Of a stretch of 64,000 nt of DNA, positions 14,901 through 28,700 are shown piece after piece. The DNA comes from Rotaria sp. Silwood1. Its lineage: Eukaryota > Rotifera > Eurotatoria > Philodinida > Philodinidae. The notes beneath the pieces were generated by a model, which worked only from the letters and a program-made list of their open reading frames with translations, was not told the DNA's origin and ran no database searches. The stretch covers positions 312,211 to 376,210 of the forward strand of contig CAJNOP010000026.1 of the NCBI GenBank assembly GCA_905250075.1. The letters are read 5' to 3'. Positions within the stretch are counted from its first letter, which is position 1, and the number at the start of each line of letters is the position of its first letter. The position numbers were made by a program, and so were the translations under genes.

Positions 14901-17900
14901 TGGAATCGATTAGTTGTCACAACTCGAGTGTCATTTTATGAGTTGCTCCAAAACTATGCAGGTTTATTCTAGAACTTAAGTTGATCGGATTCAGCATAGT
15001 CGATCACATGTAGAAAAGACGCTTATTTCAGAAACTATGAATCAATTGTATTCACTGTGTAGTAACGAAGTCAGTTGGAGAGAGCTGAAATTATTGCCGC
15101 TGAAGGATTCAATCATTTCCAGGAACTGAGGGAAATCATTGTGAGCTCCCTCGTCGAGATTGAGCCCTAACGCAGGCAAAGATTCCTGTCTTCGACACTA
15201 ACAAACGCGAGATTATAGGGTGATCACTTTTTTGAGTTATAGGCTTTTCGAAACAGAGACTACATTGCACCGAAGTTGTCTAGTTCGAGTTTGGTTCTAT
15301 TTAGCTTGAACGGAATAAAACCAACTAGGTTTGGTTCGAGTTTGAATTCTACATTCGTCATTCTTACTTACCATTGAATTTACGGGTGAAACAATCACTG
15401 ATATAAGTCAGTTCAAGTTCTATCCAGTTTGATTAAAGGTTGAACAGCTATTATTTGTCAATAAAAAGAAAACGAAGAATATTTAATATATAGGACGGAA
15501 AAAGCAGAAAGTACTCTAAAACAGGCTTGAAAATGGGCGATTTTTTTCAATGGCACTGAGCTGTTCGGTTGTATGTATTAGTTGAACTGAAAGAAATCTA
15601 GAGAAAAAATGGTAAGTTTAAATATATCAATTGAACTATTAGTTGTTCGAAGAAAATGTTTATTATTACAGCTTCAAGAAGATATACAACATGAAACTCA
15701 TATAACTGTTGGAGTTTCTAATAATAATTCCCTCTATTTGAATCTATCGCGTTCTTTTTATGCTAGCGACATGAACTGAAGAAGAACTCTTTCATAACTT
15801 CACACTTACTAGCGTACAGCAACTGATATTCTACAATATATATGCTTTGTATTGTCTAGTTTTTGCCAAAACAGGATATAATTTTCTATAAGAATTTATG
15901 AGTTGGACGTTGTTTTATTTGAAACCACGATTTGAGACAACTGTAGGTTTATCATTCGTAGAAGGCTACTACTACTGTTAGAAAGACAAAATGACCTACA
16001 AGGTTCGATTTCGATACCAGGCTGCATATTTTTAGGTTTCTTAATAACTAGATATTATCATAGTTGCATGAGGTAGTAGTTGGCTAAATTTCAACAACAA
16101 TACGAAATCTTTTCCAATATCTATGCAACGAAAACATGAATTGAAACAATTATTTCTTGAGAGTTTTTTGATAATCGGTTACAAGCAGCACAGAGAAGTG
16201 AGTTCCAAATTTTAAAGTAGAAAATCTTTAATTAATAGTAACTATAACTTCTAATAACTGATTAACTTTTTATGACTATGATTAATGTATTCAGCATAAT
16301 TCGAAACCTCTCTTGTACTATGAGAACACGTGAGTTCAAAATGTAAAGCAGAGATTTTGATGGCGAGTAGAAATTTGTCACTTGGAATCTGTGCACTCAT
16401 ATTGTTGAACCATTAAAACTGTAAATGGACAAAAAAGAGCATAACAGACTAGCTGCAATAGTCTAAAATTCATTATAACAACGGCAAAAGAACTGGTAAA
16501 AACCAGCCGATTGTAATGGTTCAATTCAGCCGAACCAATAACCGACAAATCGACCCTTTTGATCCCAAGCTTGCTCTAAAATCTTTTATTTCAATTATTA
16601 CAATGTGTTCTTTGTCATTTTTTTTCACACTAGGTTTCTTTCATGAACAGTCACGACCGGATCGTGATGAATATATTACAGTCTATTATGAAAATATAAG
16701 ACCAGGTAAGAAATCAATCTTTTTATGATATTATTTGCTATTCGAATATCATAAGATTAATAACTATCTCTTGTCTTATTTAAGGCATGGAACACAATTT
16801 TGTAAAATTTAATAATAGCTTTGTAGATACGCTGAATACATCGTATGATTATGCATCAGTGATGCACTATCCAGCTAATGCATTTTCTGTGAATAATCGT
16901 TCAACAATCGTGCCACTTCAACCAAACGTTACAATTGGTCAACGTGTCAATTTAAGTTCAATCGATATACTAGAAGTTCGAATACTATACAACTGCCCAA
17001 CCTCCGGAGTTACATTACCACCAACTACGACAACTACAACAAGTAATGAGTAATGAGTTAGTTCTATTCGAGCATTCTTGTAGAATGAGTCAACGTTGAA
17101 TACATATCACAGAGAAACTGTATACACATACAAAGTGCATCGTCTAGATGAAATTCCGCTTCAGCTATGAGGCACTAACTTCACAAGACTTTATGACGAC
17201 AGCAAATTGAATAATATAAATGAATTGAGACGGATTCTAAAAAGTAATTGATTATATTAGTCATCAACATTAGGATAGTGCAATCGTACGTGCGAGTTAC
17301 CTTCTTTTACAGCACTTAGAAACTATTTTCCAATTTATAAGCTCCTATTTCTTTCGAACTCATACTGATCATCAAAGATTATACAGTTGATTAACCTAAA
17401 GTTTTATGATAAGTATCTCATTGAGAAACTTAATGGTTGGTGCTTGACCAGAACATACATGAATAATACAGCTTTTTCAGAAAGCTGTTAAATTTTATGG
17501 AGCTTCCTTCAATGATCAACTGAACAACATTTTATGAATGCACAATAATGAATTCCCTGCTATATTTTATATAGTGTGCCTAAAAATCTCCCCACAAAAC
17601 GAACTGATCAAGGCTGTAAAAAGCATTTAAGTGGAGCAAAAGCTTTAACTTTTTTTCTCCTATTTGAATACATTTTATACTTTATTAGTCGATTGAAAGG
17701 ATGTCAAAGTTGAAGTTATTTTAATCCGCTAATTTCATATTTTGTGTTGGGAAGATGCCATTAGAACTGCACAATGCTGGAATTCATCCTATAGAGACTA
17801 AGTTCAAGCACGGAATAGTGGTTTTCATAAGCAAGCTTTTTCTTTTTTTTCAAATAGCCTTTGCGTACGTGGTCAATACGACTGCCACCTCGGAGTTCAC

Positions 17901-20900
17901 TTCGAATAGCCCAACATATCATCGCCCGGGTGCTGCAAATCCAGGCCAGTACTATGATACGTTCGATTTGACAGTATTGGTGGATGGTAATTACACCATC
18001 GGAAGCAATAGCACTTTTGATACATATGGCTCTTTATATAATGGCAGTTTCAATTCAGCTTCTCCAAATTCGAATCTATTGATTGGCAACGATGATGATG
18101 GCGATAACTTACAGTTTCAGTTCACGATGTATCTTAAGTCTGGTGTTCAGTATATTTTGGTTGCTACAACTTATCATGAGAACGTCACCGGACCCTACAC
18201 AGTCACAGTGTTTGGATCAGTGGGAGTGCATCTTATTCGAACAACCGTGATGGTAACCCCACAAACAACTATCATGGTGACGACAGAAACAACTTTGACA
18301 ACGAAAGATATTTACACTACTGAATCAACCAGTAAGTGAACACATCTAGAAGCAGAACTGAGATCTCAGTGTGATTTTCTTTTTTGTGTCGTCGATTTGG
18401 GTTACTAGTTGCAAAATGTTGTCGCGAAAAGGTAGAACCAAATTTTATCATGTGCGAATAAAGTTGTATTTCAGGACTGTTTTTGAGTTTTGAAGAAAAA
18501 AAACTATTTTATCCAAATCAATGAATGCTGGTATTTATTAGTAATTCAAATTTCTTAAACTAGTGCAGTCAGCAAGAATTTTTCTCCGTCGACATAATTG
18601 TCAATGTCGAAATTAGAAGAAATACAATTTTTTGCTCATATTCGCCGAAAATCTCAGGTTATTGAACTTCAAAAGTATAAGCACGATATTGTATAGTGAC
18701 ATGGTCTTTAGGTCGCATTGTGGACAAAGAATCCAGTAATGAAATAGATAGTGTTTATCTACGTTCTCATGAAAATATTGTCAAATCAATTAAACTCAAA
18801 AACTACCATGTATCGATTGATATTGACATCGTTTTTTGATCTATGTGTTCGTTTAGGAACCAATGTATATTTCCATGCTCACTATAACATTATTGGACAT
18901 TCTTGACTGAATTTCGCGAAAGAAAAATATTGTTTTCCATTAAAATTTCTTATTTATTGAACTTTTTTTCCCATAGCTACTATGTATTTGGTCAATACGA
19001 CTGCCTCATCATCATGGAGTTGGAATAATCCTACATTTAATCGCCCTGGTGCTTCATCCGGAAACCAGTACTATGATACATTCGATTTGACGGTGTCGAT
19101 GGCTGGTTATTATGCCATCGGTACCAATAGTACTATCGATACCTATGGCTACTTATATAATGGTAGTTTCAATCCAGCTTCTCCAAGTTCGAATTTATTG
19201 ATTAGCAACGATGATGATGGCGATAACTTCCAGTTTCAGTTCACAATGTATCTTTATCCTGATGTTCAATACATTTTGGTTCCCACAACATATTCGGGAA
19301 AGGTCACTGGATCATACATACTGATAGTAGCTGGACCAGAACGAGTGAGTTTTGTTCGGACAACTATCCCGGGAACGACAACGACTACTATACCAACTCG
19401 TAAGTGAACATACATGGGGATACAATGGAAATCTCTTCGTGATTTGTTTTGTCTTAACTATTTGCTTTACTGATTGCAAAATGTTATCGATTATAAGTCA
19501 TGATCATCATTTACCATAAAGAAAAAGTCGTATCATTAGACTTCTTTCGAGTCTCGAAAAAAAATTTTCTGATTTATTCAAATCAATGTATGTTCGTATT
19601 TATCAGTAATTGACATTCATCACAGTAGCGTAGTCATTGAGAACTTTTCTTCGTCGACACTATTGCCAATGTCGAGATTAGAAGAAATTCATTTGTTTAG
19701 ATATTTTCACTGAAAATCTCAGCTTACAGGAAATCAAAACTATAAAGACGATTTTCTAGAGTCACGTTGTCTCTGGATTGCATTATAGACAAAGAATTCA
19801 GTGATGAAAGTGACAGTTCTTATCTAGGTTTTTGTGAAAGTATTTAACAGAGTAATTTTACTCGAAAATCACCATGTGCTGATTAATATTGACGTAGTTT
19901 TTGTTTTCAAATATTGGATGACGACAGAGACGAAAACTATCTTATCGAAAAGCGTTTCTTCGTTTCATGGAAATGTCTTATGATTATGGGCTTTGATTTA
20001 TATAAAAGAATGTATGTAATTGTATTGATATTTTTGATGCTTAAGTCTTTATATTATTTCAATGTAACACAGAATAATAGGCACAGGCTCAAACTGGATA
20101 AGTTTCCTTCTATTTACTTGAAGGCGTTCATCTTTTAGTAAGGTCTCATCAAAAGTTTTATCCATAAATTTAATTGGGCTCAATATGTTGAAGTATCGCA
20201 CTAGCAATAATCGAGAAAAAGTATCGGGCATGTCTTCATGATGTTCTAAACACATCTCTGAGCAAGAGCTTAGAGTCAGTTTTGATGGTGTTTTCAAATT
20301 TTTCTCGAGTTTGATTCGAAAAGTAGATAATTCTAGACAAGTTTAGTATTAGTTCTTAAATATTTCGTAAAAGAATATTGAGAATAAGTTTTGCATTATA
20401 TAGTAAGAAAATTTATACCGCGATCGTCTTGCCTGCTTTGAAAAGATAGGATTCACTGCGTAAAGGTTAAAATACTTGGATGTCGAGATGTTGGCGAAGG
20501 TTCATGATGGTCTAGGGGGTATTGCAACATTTTGATTGTCGGACTCGATAGAGCACGTGCTAGATGTGTCTAGGTGTCTTCATCATGGATAGACTAGTTC
20601 CATTGTTTTTATATTTCAATCTCATAGAGATCGTGCTCAAAGGTGTTTTTCAAAGGTTGATACTAAAGTTTCCGTAAGGATCATGTCAAATGTTTCTTTG
20701 TTGGATATTTTCGTAAAAAATTCATGATCTTTTATTCGAACTCGTTCACATCTTTATTCTAATTTTCTGATTAAAAATTCATTCAATTGCACTCGTCTCA
20801 CTTTTCTCATGGGGAATATCATCTCTTTTTGAGTGATTCACGAAATACTTCTATGATATTCTAATGATAAGCTGTTCAGTAATCTATCAAGAGGCATTTT

Positions 20901-22609
20901 TAAAAAATAAAAGTCGTTTTTCTCTTTCACCTAATAGCCATCACGTATATGGTAAATACGAATGTCTCGTCGTCGTGGACTTCGAATAGCCCAACATATC
21001 ATCGCCCGAATGGCTCACGTTGTAGCTATTACGGAACATTCGACTTGTCTGTACCAAAATCTGGATTCTACAGCATTTCTGGCAATAGTGCTATTGATAC
21101 TTATGGTTACTTGTATTCTGGATGTTTCATTCCAACCTCTCCAGATTCGAATTTATTGAATTCTGACGATAATAGTGGTGGAAATGGACAGTTTCGGCTC
21201 GTGATGTATCTTGAACCTGATGTTCTATATATTTTGGTTACTACAACATATGCTGGCGACGATATTGGACCATACACAGTAATCGTATCTGGATCAACAG
21301 AAGTGAATCTTGTTCAAACAAACAACGGATCAACGTCAAACTCTACTACACAAACGAGTAAGTGATTATATGCAAAATAACTGTTTGAATGGTTAAGCAT
21401 ATTGAATTAAAAAGGTTGAATTTGAAAACTTTTTCCAGGATGACTATAAGGAGAATCTTTTTTCCAAAATAGATAGATGACTCTTCATGGGCTGTCTCAT
21501 CTGGTTAGCAAGTAAATATTCCGTGCAACAGAAAGGTCTTCATTTTGTGAAGCTATGCGACATGCGTCCATCGTCAAACAATTGTCAGAGGAACATTAAA
21601 AGATTTTCAAACTTCAGCTTTGTGACTGCACACTACTTAGTAGGTATCATTATTTTTGTCTAAGATTTTAAAAACATGTCCAGTATCAAAGATTTGAGCC
21701 ATATTTACGCAAGTTGTCGATCTGAGACTGGATTAAAAAGATAGATAGAGCACAAACATCATCGTTATCTAAAATCCGCAAGTAGCTTGAAAAGCATCAG
21801 TATTTATCAGCAAGCTTCGGAAGAATTCAAACGAGACTTTATATAAATAAATTTATTTCGCTTAATATAGATAGTAGAATAGTTTTCGTGAACATAAATT
21901 ACAGATTTTCTTTCCATAATTGAAATAATCTATTATTTATGAATGAAAACAGTTTTTGTTTGTAATCATTGATTACTATATTCGACAAGCTTAACTTATA
22001 AACAGTCAAAGAGGTAATCAATTCAAATGAATTAAGACGGATTTATTCAATATGTTTTGATCAAATTACTCTTGAGCTATTCTATATTAATGGCTTGTTG
22101 CTAAGCAGATACTAGCTTAAAGTTGCAGCATACGTCAAACATGATGAAAAACTTCACTCGTTTGAAAACTCACTATCTCAGTGTTATCATGTCGGTTTTC
22201 GAATACAGCATCGTTGGAATATGAGTGTAAAAAGCTATTGACCAAATTATCTAAACAGAAAGAAATCAGGTTAGTATACGTATTATTAGGATAAATGATA
22301 ATATAAATATGGCAAACTAATTTCGATAAAAACGTTCTATTCCAGATACTGAAGATTTTTCAACTTCAGTTAAATCGATTGCTGTTCTCAGCAATCAGCT
22401 AAGCGTATATTTGAGCTAATAAACAGTGTTTGAAAGTCAAGAATGATTCTTGCTATAAAACTAATCATGATAAATGTTTCACTTTCTTCTTTATATTTTT
22501 AGCTTCTACAGCAAGTGTTGTCAATACCATGATGGTCAATGCTGTGAGTCTAGTTACAAGTATAATTTTCTTCATCGTCTCCTGTCAATATCATCACATC
22601 GTCTTGTGA
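8949..22609 (+). CDS. Secreted astacin (M12A) metalloprotease with three tandem PPC-like domains
   Basis: Zinc endopeptidase of the astacin family, predicted secreted or surface-held. Exons: 8949-9023 (signal peptide, hydrophobic core [12 protein letters not shown]), 9086-9122, 11794-11845, 11911-11986, 12102-12253, 12332-12434, 16634-16705, 16785-17042, 17858-18331, 18977-19399, 20938-21357, 22503-22609. From 11794 every phase closes, giving about 711 residues. Propeptide end VRGD resembles the astacin aspartate switch (FxGD). The catalytic domain opens [10 protein letters not shown]; zinc motif [12 protein letters not shown] has all three His and the Glu; Met-turn SVMHY supplies the Tyr. 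Thr-rich linkers then join three PPC-like beta-sandwich repeats (YDTFDLTV, then [13 protein letters not shown], then NDDDGDN). The last exon encodes a hydrophobic tail ([12 protein letters not shown]) near the stop, GPI- or membrane-anchor-like. Exon 2 ends in phase 1 but the 11794 exon needs phase 2, so a small propeptide exon is missing, or the first two exons belong elsewhere. Confidence 0.8.
9123..11793 (+). other. Long putative intron of the astacin gene
   Basis: About 2.7 kb without convincing exons. It must contain a small exon if 8949-9122 belongs to the astacin gene, because the phases do not match across it. A GC-richer patch at 10670-10810 contains a short hairpin: positions 10700-10722 read ATGGAAAAGT, then its near-complement ACTTTCCAT. 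An open frame at 10133-10429 has no recognisable homology. Confidence 0.4.
12435..16633 (+). other. 4.2-kb intron splitting the astacin zinc motif
   Basis: The intron falls inside the Gly codon of [12 protein letters not shown]. It holds no recognisable gene. Around 15280-15360 a short degenerate repeat of GTTTGGTTCGAGTTTG occurs. A coding-like 110-base run near 15670-15780, with a preceding acceptor, has no recognised homology. The length is far above the 50-70 bp norm here and suggests repeated insertions. Confidence 0.55.
17858..20937 (+). repeat. Tandem duplication of a PPC exon with its downstream intron
   Basis: The unit starting at 17858 (474-nt exon plus intron to 18976) and the unit starting at 18977 (423-nt exon plus at least the first 500 bases of its intron) are alike in coding and intronic sequence. 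Shared intronic stretches include ATTGCAAAATGTT soon after the donor and CGTCGACA followed by CAATGTCGA about 200 bases later. Intronic similarity means the copy was made at DNA level and is fairly recent. The third exon (20938-21357) is more diverged. Confidence 0.75.
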
Positions 22610-24150
22610 TATCTCAATACAAGAACACAAGACTTTCTCTTTCATGATTATCATACACGCCATGAACATGGACTGCTTCGCTTCTCATATATACAAACAA
22701 TCTCTTATCTCCCTTTTTCTCTTTACTTCTTTGATTGATTTCCAATTATTATTCAACTTTAATATTATGTTAACCTCAGAATAACCGCTATCGGCTTCTC
22801 GACAATAGCTTAAGTGTGATGATCGACAGAAATTATTTGTTAACTAAAAATGAACTTAATTGCATGAACATCCTAGTAAATTGATATAAATAATTCGAGG
22901 TACTACTGAGATGATGAGTGTTTTAAACGACTGTAAATTACTAATTTCCTATGGTTTTTTTCACTCTTCATTCCAACTTTCGCTGATGAATCATTAACAT
23001 TTTCTAATCTGTCGAGGTTCATTGTTACTTTCTCGGCATCAATCTAAGGCTCTTATCCACACAATTTCGTTTGTCAATGCAATCTCGTTACTTGTTGATT
23101 TATCGTGTCAACCACACTTACGGTAATGTTTGGATGATATTGAGAAACGACAATTGGATAATAAGCATTGAAATACAGAACAAAACAGTGAAATTTCCTT
23201 TGTTTAACCACCAGACATTTCTTACAAGAAAAATAAAGAAAAAGACTCGAATACTATAACGAGAGAATGATCACAGATAGTACGCATGATATCAAATGAA
23301 ATATATACTGATCATTCCCATATCTTGCTACTGAAGGACTAGGTCAACTGGGAACCTATAAAAATTTATTTTGACGGACTTTTGAAAAAGCTGAATCTCA
23401 ACAAAATGATTGTCTTATTGAACATGTGTTATTCATCTAATGCATCACACAAGACCATGAATCCTCTCACGTTAGATAGAACTAAATTAGCTGAACAAGT
23501 ATTTCTTTTGTGCACGTCAATATCAGTAATTCATTAACAAATTACAACGCTTAATTCAAAAGTACTTCAGTAGCTGTATGATACATATTATTCCATCTTA
23601 GATACTCAGATGCCGGAAGCTGGAAAGCAATTCTTTCTCTATCTTCTTGTTTTTTATGTCAAAAACATGAACTGTTATGCGATTGACTTTTTCCATGTTG
23701 GTCCATGTTTGCTTCGTAATGATAACTATTACTAAGTTTGTAAATGAAAACATGCTCTCCATTCGAAATCTCGAATCTTCAAATATCGCTGAGAAAAAAT
23801 TTTTAATTGAAGCCTGTTTGATCGATCTGTTACAACCAGGTTTCATTGGTGATAACTTTAATATTAGAGACAAAAGAGTCTCTCGGGTTTTCTGCCTACA
23901 AAGACGTCAACCATGTCTATGCTTTAGAATCAATAGACGACCAAGAAGAGCATGAAATCGAAGATGATTTGTTCATTCTAGAATACATGATGAAAGTAGT
24001 CAACTATGCCCGTCCGAGTATTGTCTCCAAAACCATACAATACGTCTATTGACGGGTCAAAGATCGTCAACAAATAAAAGGATTCTGATTATAGGTCCAC
24101 AATAATGGAATCTATTTGTGCAAATCTTGATGTATCAAAGTATTCATAAT
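22610..24150. other. Gene-free stretch after the astacin gene
   Basis: No intact gene. Around 23,740-24,050 two overlapping plus-strand frames read like one coding run broken by a frameshift (ending EDDLFILEYMMKVVNYARPS), possibly the 5' part of the transposon relic that follows. No function can be assigned. Confidence 0.35.
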
Positions 24151-25125
24151 TAACAAATTTGAAAATGCTTTCACTGAGTATTTGCCTGTTCATGACGTAG
24201 ACATCCAGCGCTGAACTTTCATCCAAATGAAAGTAGATGACCTAAACAATTTAACATAAAGTGTTCACTGGTTTCTCATCTTCAAATGACGTAATGTCAT
24301 TTCCTCGAGAACAGTTTCAAAAATTGTCTATACGTGTGAAGTTTTTGACAGAGCCCAAATTAAGAAAAGTCGTGACGGCTTGGTCGAAAAAGTGAGCGAA
24401 ATTATACTAAAGTATACCTTGAATTTCGTGTTAAATACAGACCAAGCAAGTTTTAATTGGGAGACAGATTCGTAACGCATGTTGTTATATGTGCGAGAAG
24501 AAAAAGCATGTTTCGGTAAAGTCTTTGAATTCAACTATACTTCTCCATAGTGTGATATCGATAATTATTGTCACAGGTCAACTTCTCGGTCTTGTTTTTT
24601 ATTTACCTTGAAAATTAGTGTGTCAGTTTCCTGTAGAAAATAAGATTTTTTTTACAGTAAGTACTGTTGTCACTTGTAGCAAGTAATTAATAGATCATTG
24701 GATCTGAGAAGGTTTCAAACAAGGTAAGAATAACTTGATTTCTTATTTTAAGTGATCACTGGTCTCGACAGACTGACATTGTCAAATAAGAAAAAAACAA
24801 GAATTTGAGAAAAAACCGATACAAGAAGAACGGTGTCACCTGGTAACATAATATCGACCAAGTAGTAGTGTGGTATCTTGTTTTAAACAGTTGAAAAAGC
24901 TCACCAAGAGATGGTATCGTCGTGTATTTCCGAATGAACTTCATGCTAACGGGAGAAGTCAAGACAGTATTATTAGAATGCTGAATCTAGCTCATAATCA
25001 ACCTAGTTCTCCTGTTTTTCAACTAATGATTTCATGCGCACGATCAGCTTGTGACTATAACCAAAACCAATGTTCAAATTTTTCGAATCAAATAAAAGTC
25101 TACTTTTCAATTGATAGTATGTGAT
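24150..25125 (+). pseudogene. Degenerate pogo/Tc1-mariner-like transposase
   Basis: Plus-strand fragments in several frames resemble a DDE transposase of the pogo/Tigger type. Near 24375-24475 a run reads EIILKYTLNFVLNTDQASF, close to the N-x-D-Q-(S/T)-G-F block around the first catalytic Asp, with D kept and G changed. Near 24830-24920 SPGNIISTK is followed after a stop by FKQLKKLTKRWYRR. This resembles the P-P-x-T-T-x-x-I-Q-P-L-D segment and the following basic F-R-x-x-K stretch. A 79-codon open run continues to 25124. Stops and frame changes show it is dead. Terminal repeats were not identified. Confidence 0.45.
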
Positions 25126-25794
25126 GAAAGCACATTCATTTTTTTCCTTGTTCTTGCCAACAGCTATTTGGTTTAGTCTCTTTTTAATTACGTGTCACTT
25201 TCATTAGCTCTGTGTAAGCCCTACTCATGTGAACTAAATGTGTGAAATAAAAGTAAATAAAATATTGCCTACTGAGAATCTGAAGACTGGCAAGACTCTT
25301 GTATATGAACCTATACAAACTTTGAAGAAATGAGAAAATGGCACAATTAAGTTTCAGAGCTACACGAAATAGCCAAACAATCGTTAGTCAATTGAACAAC
25401 CGATGAGTGTGGTCAAACAACTGATACTAACACTCACATTCATCTTGAACGACGTCTCCATCAAATATATTCTTTAGATCTTAGAATTTAGACCGTTTGC
25501 AAGGTCTTTATTAGATGTAGAGTATTTGAAACTTAAAAATTTAGATGAAATATTCAACTAGTCTATTTAAAAATAGATGGTATTTCTGAACGTCATGTAC
25601 ATATGAAAAACACTATGTCTCATGAAAAATTGTCTAGTGTTTTATAAACTTTTTTCATATTAAATTCGCTGATTCATTTCGTCAATAGAAACTTTTTTGT
25701 GTGTAAAAAAAATAATAACGGCATTGTTATAAGAACACCTGTTATCTTTCTTTAAAGAAGATAATGTTCCTTCCATTCTCAAAAACACAAAAAT
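25126..25794. other. Spacer upstream of HPS1
   Basis: AT-rich sequence without coding signal. It presumably holds the HPS1 promoter; no specific element could be assigned. Confidence 0.4.
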
Positions 25795-28700
25795 ATGGTC
25801 ACACGTTGTTTATTTGGACTATTTGTTTTTGGAACAAATTCATCAGTTATTTATCGATTTTTAACTGATGATTTATATGAATATTTAAGACAACGTTTTA
25901 AAACTCGAGGTTATAAACTGAATGATGATCTTACAGAAGATAATCAAGTAAGATTATTGTAATTTTCCTAGATAATAAGTACATCTTTTAAATAATAAAA
26001 GGTCAATAATAATAATAATAATAATGATGATGAACTTACGTTATCAATTGATGATGCTATATCGCAACATTTCTCTGTATTGATCAGAGTTCATGAACAA
26101 ACATCATCACGTCATGATCCTATTCGTCGAATAACACTTCAGTCAGGTATACAAGTTTTTTTTGATCAGGTATAATTTAAAATATTTTCTAATTATATCA
26201 TTTATGAAGAGTTTTGTATGAGTAAAATTAGATTGCAGAAAATAATTTAATATGTATGACTGATAAATCATTCGATACAATAGTGGTACTTAAAGCCATT
26301 AATCTACTAAAAGCATTAATTAAATTTCATATTGGAGTTTTACCATTTATGTAAGTAATTATTTAATTTTCTTGTGTTAAGAACATTTATATTGAATTGT
26401 TTCTTTGAAATAATTTTCTGTTGATAAAATGAAAAATAGAAAATATTAAACAGATAATTGTTACACAAAATGATCTCTCTTCCAAAGAATATATTATATA
26501 GCTTTGTCATATCGTGAATTATGATGAAAAAGAATGCAATAACTCATTCGTATGCCTTTCATCTTTTCTCTAAACATAGGGTATTATATTGCGATAAATA
26601 CTTTCTCATGAATAATATAAATAAATCTGATAAATAAACTAATTTTTGACCTACAAAAAACTGTTCAACTCATATGTTGGCAGCAATATGTATCTCTTAA
26701 AAGAAAAGATCAGCGGCTACATACTTTTTACAGAATACATTTAAACAAAACGGATTCATGACAATCACGAATGAAGTTTAAAAACCATTATTTTTAATGA
26801 TAACTATCCATTCTATTATCATTATTCAACATTCATCACTAACCATTCGAATGTAGAAAATACTCTGATTTTGTTGTCCTACATTTCTGTAGAGAGTCAA
26901 CATGATTTTTAAAATAGACATTACAATGTTGCTGATCAATTAATAAATCGAATATCTGCTTCGTTACAATATTTTCTCAACAATATAACAACTAATCAAT
27001 CTATTCTGTTCGAAGTATGATATATTTTATTAATTAACTTATACTCATTATTTTCTTTAAAAACAAAACAAATTAGAGTTGTGAATATCTTCATATCAAT
27101 CCATTAATTCGAGAACAATGCCGTCAAATCTGTACTATTATCAGTAATGATGTACAAAATTGGCTTAAAGTTCCTCGAAAAACAATACTTATCACATGTA
27201 ATGATAAGATTGTTCATATGTATCTAAGGTAAAAAAAAATTAATCTATAAAACCAAAAAAAAAGAATTTATCATTTCATTTTAACCAACATAACTGAAAT
27301 AATTAGTATGAATTACTTATTTTCAGTGCTGATCAAAGTCGTCCAAATAACGCTGATATTTTTCTTCTAGTACTGAATAACACTAGTCGATCATTACGAA
27401 AACAATTTGAATCACAAAAAAAATTCTCCAATGTAATGAATCATAAATTTCAAAAACAAATAAATAATCAGAATCAAAACTTAACAAATTCATCAAGAAC
27501 TGCAGCTTATAGCCTTCAATATTCATCAGCTGTCGAACGAGTAAATCATTGTTTTTTGAAAAGAAATGAATATTCATTGTATTAAATAGGCTCAATCATG
27601 TCCAAATTTTCGTTCATCAGATCTCACAGCATCAAATGAAAAATATGAAATAATTCATCGAAGTGAAGTAGTATTTCTTAGAACTTCAAATAAAGTTATT
27701 GCACCTTTTACATTATTTACGATACCATTAACAGATAATATTTCAGTACTTATTCTTGTCGAAGTAAGTCTTCTATATTTGTTCATATAAAATACATCGA
27801 CTTGAACGAATTAACATTTGAAAGAAGTTGTTATTTTTTATTCTGTGAAACATCATTTAAAAGGCGTAGTAAAGTATATAGGATAGAAATTTGTACTTTT
27901 CTCATCCCTTTCCATAGACTGTGACAGATATTGTTGATATCCAATCATAGATCATATATCAATAATGCCTCATTAAAATATATGAACTACTTCCTTATTA
28001 TATTTCTGAAGGATTAAATATAAGAATTGCGAAGAAATATGTCTCAAAATAGATAGAATAAAATAATTTTTTTGATGATTAGCAAGAGCAACTACATGGT
28101 ATTCCATATACAAATCCTGCAGGGATTACGTTAACAGCTTTTTTTGAATGTGACACAATAAAGTGTTCTATCAATGAGAATATTACAAAGTAGTATTACT
28201 TAACATAAGTGAGAAACACTATCTTATTAATAGTAAACTATTATGCTAATTGATTAAATTATGAAGATAATAAATTAAGATTTTAGTAAAGTGCCTTCAA
28301 TAGTCTACTCGGTTTATTTCACTAAAAACGTGATCAGATTATGTTCTCTAGTGATAATATTGCATCATATGCATTATTTATTCAAAAAAAATTCTCAATT
28401 TTTATCGATATTCAATGTTGACGTGAATTGTTTTTAAATTTTAGTGGGAAAATAGTGCAGTATGTTCTAATTTATATGAACTTATTCGTCATCTTGATTC
28501 ATATACTACTCATGGTTTATTTCCATATAATAAATTAAGTCCACAAGTTAAATCTGTCGAAAGTAGTGCAGCTGTTCGACGATATGTATTAAGTTTATCA
28601 ATTTCGACATACATCAAGAAAAACCATCATATTTCATTTTTTTGTCGCATAGTTTGAACATGTTGGTCATCCATCAAATATTTTAACAGATATATTAAAT

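Noticed and set aside
20049-20297. Overlapping plus and minus open frames at 19.9-20.3 kb
   Set aside because: They lie in the intron between two PPC exons and match no family; treated as chance.
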